Origin: Isohypsibius dastychi
Taxonomy: Eukaryota; Tardigrada; Eutardigrada; Parachela; Isohypsibiidae
DNA length: 58,015 bases
Reading direction: 5' to 3'
NCBI GenBank assembly: GCA_034696485.1
Contig: JAQIWT010000023.1
Span: forward strand, 1-58,015
Shown: positions 49,949 through 58,015 of the stretch, in pieces
Layout: each line of letters begins with the position of its first letter
Position numbering within the stretch: the first letter of the stretch is position 1
Program-made: the position numbers and the translations under genes
Notes under the pieces: model-generated
What the model was told of the DNA's origin: nothing
The model's input: only the letters and a program-made list of their open reading frames with translations
The model's database searches: none

Positions 49949-52900
49949 CTAGTTTGTTCTCCATGCTTGAAGGTCTACATCCACAAAATGTCCACAGGGC
50001 ACTCGTTCATTTGAGATTCTGCAAGATCAGTTAATAATACTTCGAAGGTTAATTTGGAAGATTTCGGAGGTTTGAAGCTCACCTGTTGGGCGAGTAGAAA
50101 ACTCTAGGCTGCGTCATTTTTAAGTTATCAATATTAGCACAGAGAATCTGCGAGAAGGTTGTCTTCCGGATCTGTGTCAGTTGATCTGCAATAAGGACAT
50201 CAGAAGGAAAGACTTTAGCTCTCTTTTCTACTCTTACTGCAACGTCTTACCTGATGTGAAAACGTTGTTTTCATACCAAAACCGATCAGCTCGTCGAGAC
50301 TGGAAGAACTGCTCAGCGATGATGCATGCAAAGGTAGCACCAACTTGGCTGCCTGGAGCGTGGAATTCCACTGAACCAGCTATGCTTAAGTCAACATCTT
50401 CCAGTCTCCTGCAAGACAGCAAGTTTGGCGTTAAAACTGAAACGCAAAAATGAAAAATACGAGCTTCTTTTGAACAGTGTTGTGAAAGTTTTGCTCTCAG
50501 TTTGTTAGACTTACAAATAAACGCTTCTCAGCCGGTCAACAACCGCATCTGGCATGATCCGCAACCTCTTCAGCTCATCAAAATCTTTCGGAACTCTCAG
50601 TCCACACAATTCGCGATACTTGACCCACGGATTCAGCCCATGATCCCTCCCTCTCTGAATATCAATCGCCAGCAAATCCAAGCCAATTCCACCTGGTGCC
50701 GTTTGGAATAAATGGTCCTGAATGTCAGAGTTGGTGTGCTGATCCATCTTGTCCCAAACTCCACCGATCATTCCGGCTGCGCATTTTGTGAAATATCCTG
50801 GGTCGTATAGTTCGAAAGGGCTGAACCACGAGTCACGAAATCTTCGCGATCCGGCTCGTGAGTTGTCAGAATTACGAAGTGCGAGGAGGGGTGGAATTGT
50901 GGAATGTAGCCGGAATGCAGCTGCTGTAAACTCGGAACTGACTGCTGGATGGGAGAGGACTGAATAGCCTTTGTAGGAGTCCAAATTAAGCTCGAACTTC
51001 GCGGTGATAAGTGGACCCAAAATCAAGGGTAGATATTCCTGAGAACCAGAATCGCTGATGTAAAGACAAGAAAACTAATCATGGCGCGCTAAAAGCTTCC
51101 AAGTTTTTCAAAACAAAGAAACTCTTTTCATCAAAAACTAACGGACGTTTAAAAGACTCCGAAAGCCAGTTCTATTATTCTTCCCTTCAAACAAATTTTA
51201 AGATTTCCGACAATTGTGATCTTTTGAATTTGGTCTCTAAACAATTTTTGCTCAAGCTGGTGGCTGATCCGACTCAGTTCCAATAGCTATACTTTTGGTG
51301 TTCTTACATTGTAAATGATGTGTTGGTATTGCGCGATGTTTATCCTGCGAGCTTCGTTAAAAAGTTTCTGATCGCTCCAAGTTGGATTCAGTGAATGGAG
51401 CTGGGAAGCGACACGATTATGCTGGCGCATCCAGATTGTGTGGAGCATTGTAAGTCCCGGCTATGTACATGTGCGGTTACGTTTAAGTTTAAACGGTAAT
51501 TCGATTGACATTACTTGGACATTAATACGTTCATCTCCACTTCTGAAACAGGGGAGACCGTTGATGGCCGAACAGCTAGCCGAGTCAGCCGATAAGAGCG
51601 TGAAATGTGGTGCAATTGGTGAAGTTTGCAAACTTTTGAGTTGGCCTGTTAAAAAACGTCAACCCTCAAGCGTAGTTCATTTGTTCACTTTTATCAAACA
51701 ACAACGCTTCTGCAATTGTCGAAGATTTACCGTTGATGAGCGTTCGCAGTGCTTGTGATTCTGCGTCAGTACTTCCATAAACTAAAATCGCACGAAAAAT
51801 GATGGACTATTAGTTACTCAAGGTTTGACCAATACTTTGACACATACCGGTGCTGAGGTCGATAAAGTGAGTTCCCTGATTGATCTGTTCGCGTGGACCC
51901 AGAGTACATCCAGGCCGCACTCCCGCCACAGTGCGAACAAACTCCATGCAAGACCTCCCAAACCTGAAGTTAGATCTTCAGTTGATAAAGTAGCACAAAG
52001 TTTTTCGAAACTGCATACCTAGTTGAAATGACGTCTCCAACTGGGATATCTATTGCTGGAAATGGAAAGAGCTCTTATCTGGATAAAACGAGACAGTACG
52101 TAAGAGACTCTCACGCAAACAGTCCGGATGAGTGATTGCATTTTGATTGCAGCATTCCGGAACTTTTCTATCCGAGGTTCTCGATTGAGGCGATGTCTGA
52201 AAAGACCCACTGATCAAGTCTGCCAAGTAACACAGTTGCAAAACGAATGGCTTACACCCATGTCATGAGCAAGAAACTGTCCGAAATGAACTGCCTAGAA
52301 ATGACCAGAGTGTCATTTAAATGTTCAAAAACGTCGGGAACATAGGAGTACCAGTGCAGACTGTTCGAACCCCGGAGTCTCAATTGTATCGAGAACTGCT
52401 AAGCTGACAAGACGCGCACTAGGCAGAGCGGCTCCGGTGATGCTCCTCCTTGGCACTGATATTTCTGCAACATTTAATTTCACGAACTTGTTATTGAAAA
52501 CAGTCGTAACTTGAGCAACAGGTTGATCACTACACTACACGTGTTCACATACCATCTGAGTAGGAAGCCCCTAATAACCTGCGGTAAACTGTCGACTCTT
52601 TCCCTCGATTAGGAAATACGGGATTATTGCAGACTTGTGACATTGTAGCATAGCTATTCCGGCAAGGACCGCTAGGGGTCAATGGATCATCCAGTGGCGC
52701 CTGAGGTACCCTACAAACCAAGGTCTCGAAATAACAGCCTAAAACGTCGAAAACAATAATCTTGACTTACTCATGCGGGAGAGGGCAGAAGCTGTTCAGC
52801 TGCGGAATGTTCAGTCCGCCGATTTCGTTGATTTGTCGCTTTCTGTGACCTTTTGGTATTTCACTGGAACGAAGAACACCGAAAAGTTAACACCACAAAA

Positions 52901-53369
52901 CAGAACCAATCTAAGCAATCAGATCAAGCGGGCGTTCGTGTTCTTCTTACCTGCTAATCAATCCTCGTGTCACATCAAGAAGAAGAGTAGCATTTCGACC
53001 GATCATTACAACCCGGTCTTTCATCGCGTTGAAATTGCCCAGCTTGGCCGCTGAGCTATTCAATGCAACATGGGGGAATACCGATGTTTCTGGCAATCCA
53101 CGTTTGGTAATCGACTTCTGCCTCATAAACGGGCATTCAGGAGCTTGAGTTCCAAATAACATCTCAGCGTTTTTTCTGCTTTCCTCGATGAGTTTAGAGA
53201 GGATGTCATCGGTCAGTTCCGGGAATCTGGACGAGATGGTCGCGTTCTCCAGAAGATCAACGAACTGGTTGGGATGTACGCAAATTGATGGGTTCGATGG
53301 TAATTCGTCATGAAAACATTTGGCGGGAACAAGCATGAAACAAAGCATTGCGATGGTTATCTTAAACAT
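49949..53369 (-). CDS. animal haem peroxidase (peroxidasin/myeloperoxidase superfamily), secreted, 755 aa
   Basis: Fifteen exons on the minus strand: 53369-52951, 52863-52771, 52710-52553, 52464-52352, 52294-52258, 52219-52115, 52055-52019, 51963-51848, 51781-51731, 51645-51515, 51460-51308, 51038-50515, 50408-50251, 50185-50083 and 50018-49949; 2268 nt, all phases consistent. A signal peptide (MFKITIAMLCFMLVPAKC) precedes a propeptide with a basic site (KGHRKRQ). The peroxidase domain starts CRNSYATMSQVCNNPVFPNRG and YRRLLGASYSDG. Distal His271 sits in FGQFLAHDM; the catalytic Arg416 in SGDERINVQPGL; LHTIWMRQHNRVA and EYLPLILGP follow. Proximal His516 is in FRLHSTIPP, then DIQRGRDHGLNPW. Haem-ester positions are Ala270 (normally Asp) and Val419 (normally Glu). 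There is no ShK, Ig or TM domain. Nematode relatives act in cuticle cross-linking and defence. Confidence 0.9.
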
Positions 53370-55057
53370 GATTGTTAAATGAAAACTAAACTGATCGAAA
53401 TTACCAGAGAAAGAAATAATGCCAACGTTTTGGATCTTAGCGTGATTAGATCACGAATTACTACTGACGAAATTCGGAGACAATGTGCGGGGATTTTGAA
53501 AAGGCCAATGATACAAAAGCCCATTGTCCATTTATACCAAAGAGAGAACAGCGCATCACCGTCATCTAATTGATCATGGCTTCGTACTGGTATGACATTA
53601 CAGAGTATTATGCTGTTCCGCAATAAGTAAACGGAAATTTTCAAGCTTAAGTCACTAACTTATGTGTTTGCAAATCTGCATTAAGATAATGTGATGAGAA
53701 AAATTTTTTTTGATTCAATTGTGTCTATTAAAGTGCGGAGAAATGTTATCTGGAAAACTGATAATAACTTCCCTGAAGTGACACTGATTCTGTTGGATTA
53801 CTTCAGAGAGGTTGATTTGTGTCAAAATGCAGTTTTCAAAACACGAAAATCTTGCTTAAACTGTGGGTTAAATATTCAAGAGGAGATCTGGTTCGAGTTT
53901 TGGCATAGTGATACTGAAAGTCTTTCAGTATCACTATGGTTTTGGTAAAGAATTCAAGAATGCGAAACATCTGCAAATGGCACAATTTGCTTGTGGTAGG
54001 TAATCCATGTACTGCCACCTCTCACTTTCCAAGAAAGCATTTTTGACCATCCGCTCTTTCTCTCCAACACTCTAACAAAGACAAATAAGAGAAGCAAACT
54101 TGGAATGACAAATCTTTCAAGGTCGTTTTTCTCTTTCTCCCTCTTCACAATTCACATGGCTGTCACTTTCTCCTTTCCCATTCTTTTAACGCTTAATTAC
54201 AACCTGCCTCACTAACCCACATTTTCTCTCTCATTAAGAATTTTACAGTCAGCTCGGCTCAGAGCCTCAGACCGCTTCGGCGCATAGGGAAACATTCTCG
54301 GATGAAAGTGAAACAATAACTTCCCCTCAACTCTTTTCTCTTCTTTCCTTTACCAAACAAAAAAGACCGATGCTTCGTCTCATAAAGTGAGAAAATGCAG
54401 AGCCTTCGTCGGCGATCTAGATCATAACATCGCATTCTTGTCAACGTTCCTGTTTTTACTAATATTGGATGTTGGAGTTCAGTCTTGATTTACTATCGTC
54501 ATCCACCGGCTTTTGGTTTTCGGCTCTGGCGATCCCAGCCACCTCGTCGCACTTCATTCACTTCCGACACAACTTTCATACAGGTACCTTTTTTGAAAAT
54601 TTGGTTCTTTTACTTTCTACGCTCTTTGTTTTTCGGAAACTGGCATATCGAGCTTACATATGAAATTTCGAACATGTATTTATACATGTGTATAAAATAA
54701 TTAGCGGAATACAAACGTTATATCTATGAAATTCCAAAAATACGGTGTGAAAAAATTCGAAAACCGAGAAAGTGTGGATTTTTGAAAAGTTTCTTTTTGA
54801 CTAAAATAATGAATAAAATACAAAAACTGTAAGATATTGCTATATATTGTATTATTCGTGTTTGTGATATTTTTTGGTAATTTACAGGAAATATTTCTTG
54901 TTCTATCTTGGAGTGTTAATTTTTGCTAAACGAATACCTTAATTTAGAATCCATTCTGCTCCATATTTAGTTTCTTTCATGGGGGCTTCATCTTACAATT
55001 CAAAACCCAACTAATTTCTTGTTTCCGTTTTGTAGCTTATAATTTCCTTGCAAGAAC
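53370..55057. other. divergent intergenic region
   Basis: Between the starts of the peroxidase (minus) and the zinc-finger gene (plus), so it should hold both promoters. No coding structure. It contains a perfect 35-bp palindrome (53904-53938) and an AT-rich segment at 54640-55030. A donor-like TACAG/GTACC step near 54582 could mark a 5' UTR exon of the zinc-finger gene, which is speculative. Confidence 0.45.
53904..53938. repeat. perfect 35-bp palindrome
   Basis: CATAGTGATACTGAAAG is followed by one T and then its exact reverse complement: two 17-bp arms around a single base. It can extrude as a cruciform. No gene spans it. Confidence 0.9.
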
Positions 55058-57254
55058 ATGAACGTCGATCAACAAATGCAAATTGTCACGACCCCGTCAA
55101 CGAAACCCGGTGAAACCAACTGCTCGTTAACTTCCTCACCTTCAACATCTTTGGATTCACTTCCGGCTCCCTTGAACAGCAACGGCAACGTTCCAAAGCA
55201 CGGAGTTCTCCCTTCAACCACTCAAAAAAGCCGACGCAAGCAATCGACCCCCTCCCGATGTCTCTCACCCCCAGAACTGAATCCAGCCACCAATCAAGTT
55301 CCCTCCAGCCCCTTGATGCCCCTGATACCATCATCAAGCATCCTGGATATCCCGGCTTCCAGATCCAAGCTCGTACCCCCACCTATTATGATCCCCCCTT
55401 ATGTTCAAGTGGTCAGTCCTGATAGCACAATGAAATCCCCACTTCCGCCACCTGAAAAGCCGATTATCAATCTGGAGAAAGCAGTGATGGACAATCAAGA
55501 GCTAGCTCGCCAATGGTATCATATGTATATGCAGAACATGACGCTCCATCAAATGCTCCGTGATCATGGCTTTCCGCTTCCTCCCCCTCTCCCATTTTAC
55601 GCTTCCCCTCTTGCTCCAACGCCCCCATCACTCCCATTCTTCCCAACAAATTTCGCAATTTCCCAGCCTCCTTATACGTGAGTAAAAACTGACGAAATAT
55701 AAAATAAATAAAGAACAATAAATAATATTAAATAAAACGAAATGTTATAAATGAAAATTTTATTAATATTATAAATATAACATGAAAGAAAAATATTTCG
55801 TGAAATATCTTCTCAGCAATTGTAAATTTATTTTTTGGCGCGGCAAAACTATTCTGCCAGATTTCCATAATGTCCACACAGCTTTGATATTTGTAATTAT
55901 TTTGCAGTTGGGATGTGAAACTTCTGGATGAGCCGCTCGTCAAGAAGCTCGAGTCCTTCCGTTCAAAAGACGAACCTATCATCGAACTTCCTCCAAAAGC
56001 TCTGGCCCAGAAACCGACGTTCGAATGCAGCATCTGCGGATATCAGCTAGCCAGTCGAACATATCTCAAGAAGCATCTGGCCAAAAAACACGGAATCAAT
56101 CAAAGCACCAGTACGGAAACCAGACTACCCGAACTCAAGGCGGAAGTCCTGCAATCTGAGCAACCAAAACCGAAACGGATACGTCTGAAACTCAAAATTC
56201 CAAAGAAAACAACAATCGAAGAGCCGGTTGGTTCAACATCAACTCCAAAGGGAGCCGAGAGTGAAGAACCGGAAGTCGGCTCGACGGTTCTTCGGATCAA
56301 CGACACCCCAGTTCTCAAAAGTCTCTTAAAGGTACTTCAAGAAACATTTTGTTACACATTCCCCATTTTTCAACTGTTGTTTCACAGAATGATCTGGCGA
56401 ACCCTGGCGGACCAGTTTCCCACAAATCTTTGCTGGACATCAGTGAAACAAGCGATACTTCATTCAGTTCAGCCGAAGAATCTCCAAATGTTTTCAAGAC
56501 CCTCCCGCCACCGGAAGGTACGCCATCGAACCTCGACCTGGATCTCCATTGTATGTTCTGCAATCGCGAGTACTGCAGCAAGTACTTCTTCCGGAAGCAT
56601 CTCATGAAGGTCCACAAGTTGAGTTCTCTGGACTATTTAATGCACGTCAGGACAAACTATCCGGATATCTATGCTCGATACGCGCAGATGCCAGTTGGTT
56701 TTGGCGGCGAGGATGAGCTGCTACCGCAAAGTCTGTTGGAGGTCTTGAAGCCGGCTCGCCAGAACTGGTGTACTCAATGCAAGAAAAACTTTTGCAACAA
56801 ATATTTCTTCCGCAATCATATGATCAAGGTAAGTTAATTTTTTCTTATTGGTGGTTTCATTTATACGCCTAATTTTTCAGTAATTTATCAATTATCTTGA
56901 AGGATTTAGAAGATAATAATCCAGGCGAATTCTGACGCGCAATTTGATTGGTTTTAGAGACACGGGGACAACCCGGAGGGTTATGCTCCAGCCGAGGAGC
57001 ATGCAGAGGAAAAGCGGACCAAGCCCGTGTTTAAATGCGATGTATGCCAGAAAAATTACTCGACGAGATATTTCCTGAAGGTTCACCGTAAGAACAAGCA
57101 TGGGATTGATGAGAAAGCACTCTCCATGGTCAACAACGATCAGGTTATGCAAGGATCTGTCGCTGGTTTCATATTTGGACAGACTGCAGATCCAGAAAAT
57201 GTGTGTGGACCGTCATTGGAAAACGAAATGGAGCAAAAACCAAATGGGCCCTAA
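55058..57254 (+). CDS. C2H2 zinc-finger protein with four fingers, 593 aa
   Basis: Probable nuclear DNA-binding protein. Four exons: 55058-55677, 55908-56331, 56388-56828 and 56958-57254 (TAA); 1782 nt, phases consistent. Residues 1-206 are Pro/Ser-rich and presumably disordered. Fingers: ~245-270 (FECSICGYQLAS...KHLAKKHG), ~402-426 (LHCMFCNREYCSKYFFRKH), ~474-498 (NWCTQCKKNFCNKYFFRNH, its second His encoded after the last intron) and ~521-545 (FKCDVCQKNYSTRYFLKVH). Fingers 2-4 share an unusual [ST]-[KR]-Y-F-[FL] core before the first His. A basic stretch (PKPKRIRLKLKIPKK) between fingers 1 and 2 could be a nuclear signal. I cannot name the gene; fingers are spaced singly, not in a tight array. 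Confidence 0.8.
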
Positions 57255-57795
57255 TTTTTTATTGTTTTCTGAAACGTTCATTTTTTATTGCTATCTTTTG
57301 CGCAAAAGAAAATATATGAAGATATCAAATTCCGTTATGCGTCAATCAGTTTCACTCTTTCGTTTTTTCGTTTTCGTGACTTTTTCATACCTTGGCCTGT
57401 TCTGCTACGCAATAACTTCGGACTCCTCTCAAGTTCTCGTTTGAGGTTAGCGATAACATAATTGAGTTGATGAAATTTATTCCATGTCGTTCCCGAATCC
57501 GTCGCGGACCGCGATGATGGACGTACGAAAAAGTTTCCAGAGAGACAGACAGTTTTTACAATAAAGAATCACGAAGTAAATAAGATCTTCTGGAATGTTT
57601 CCCAAGAACCTGGAACAAATTCAATCACATATCTATCCTGCCATTTTCGTTGCGGAATGTCGTCCGATTCGACAGTGACCAACACCCATTCGGAGCAGAG
57701 TAGCAGAATACAATCTGAGCGAGCGGAATCCGTCCGCTTTTCCGCAAGTTTGGACTACGCTTCGCTCCGCTAACCATAACAAATTTCGCAAGAGA
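57255..57795. other. 3' flank of zinc-finger gene, no further gene seen
   Basis: Presumed 3' UTR then intergenic. A short GC-rich inverted repeat TCGCGG-a-CCGCGA occurs near 57502. No coding structure. Confidence 0.4.
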
Positions 57796-58014
57796 CAGTG
57801 GCGTAGGAAGCCCTTATTTTTGGGTGACTCACCCCCCCTTTTTGGCCAGAATATTAGGGACTCACCCCCCTTTTTTGGCGAGACTCACCCCCCCCCCCTT
57901 TTTTGGCAGAATTTACACAATTTTCAAAAAGGGAAAACTTTTTGAAAATTGAATATTCCCCAAAATTTTTTTGCTCGCGCTCGCTTCGCTCGCGCTCGCG
58001 ATTGTGATCCACTG
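57796..58014. mobile_element. MITE-like repeat with CAGTGG/CCACTG ends and internal tandem C-rich units
   Basis: Starts CAGTGGCGTAGG and ends ATCCACTGG, so 6-bp terminal inverted repeats (CAGTGG/CCACTG) bound 219 bp; CAGTGGCGTA is a common hAT-type end. Inside are three tandem units of roughly 25-35 nt built on GACTCACCCCCC-TTTTTTGGC, then an AT-rich part and a TCGC-rich segment (GCTCGCTTCGCTCGCGC) near the right end. No coding potential. The window stops one base after the element, so a right target duplication cannot be checked; that one base (G) agrees with the first base of the 8 nt left of the element. Confidence 0.6.
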
Positions 58015-58015
58015 G

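Overview
The window looks like nuclear DNA of a rhabditid-type nematode. Introns are numerous and mostly 40-60 nt, with TTTCAG-type acceptors. Some genes begin just after an isolated acceptor that would suit spliced-leader trans-splicing. The gene set is typical of nematodes: a receptor guanylate cyclase with a full extracellular domain, a small Ly6/three-finger protein, a GPI-type esterase, a type I diacylglycerol kinase and several small secreted Cys-rich proteins. All exon models below were built by hand from splice sites, reading phase and family resemblance. Sums of exon lengths that divide by three support the models given as complete.

Layout: 1-72 is a pure C run. 140-2893 (+) is the 3' half of a class I myosin of the MYO1D/HUM-5 kind. 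3759-6152 (+) is a complete type-B carboxylesterase with an intact triad and a GPI-like tail. 6535-7356 (-) is a secreted Cys-rich protein. 7793-7864 (-) is tRNA-Gln(CTG) with a Pol III terminator. 8331-9246 (-) is a bZIP factor of the CREBZF/Zhangfei type. 9247-22471 holds no supported coding gene and is probably regulatory or 5'-intronic DNA of the next gene. 22472-30313 (+) is a 15-exon type I diacylglycerol kinase (dgk-3 type). 30943-32315 (-) is a coiled-coil plus zinc-finger protein. 32973-34182 (+) is an unrecognised 351-aa protein. 35288-36009 (+) is a membrane-protein fragment. 36566-37549 (+) is a Ly6 protein. 37763-39688 (-) is GAPDH in nine exons. 40067-41104 (-) is an intronless amine/muscarinic-like GPCR. 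42104-46587 (+) is a receptor guanylate cyclase. 47513-49501 carries small secreted or hypothetical proteins. 49949-53369 (-) is a 15-exon animal haem peroxidase. 55058-57254 (+) is a four-finger C2H2 protein. 57796-58014 is a MITE-like repeat cut by the window edge.

The most interesting signals are three. (1) A ~405-bp foldback element with 8-bp target duplications and CAGAG termini sits inside a coding exon of the guanylate cyclase. It adds in-frame stops, but a nearby in-frame acceptor could splice it out. (2) A haem peroxidase has Ala and Val where the two haem-esterifying carboxylates normally sit. (3) A single-exon muscarinic-like GPCR keeps the amine-binding Asp but has lost several class A landmarks. 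Mono-C/G tracts of 11 or more recur through the window. I see no operon, CRISPR array or bacterial-type system, and no convincing wholly new multi-gene system.
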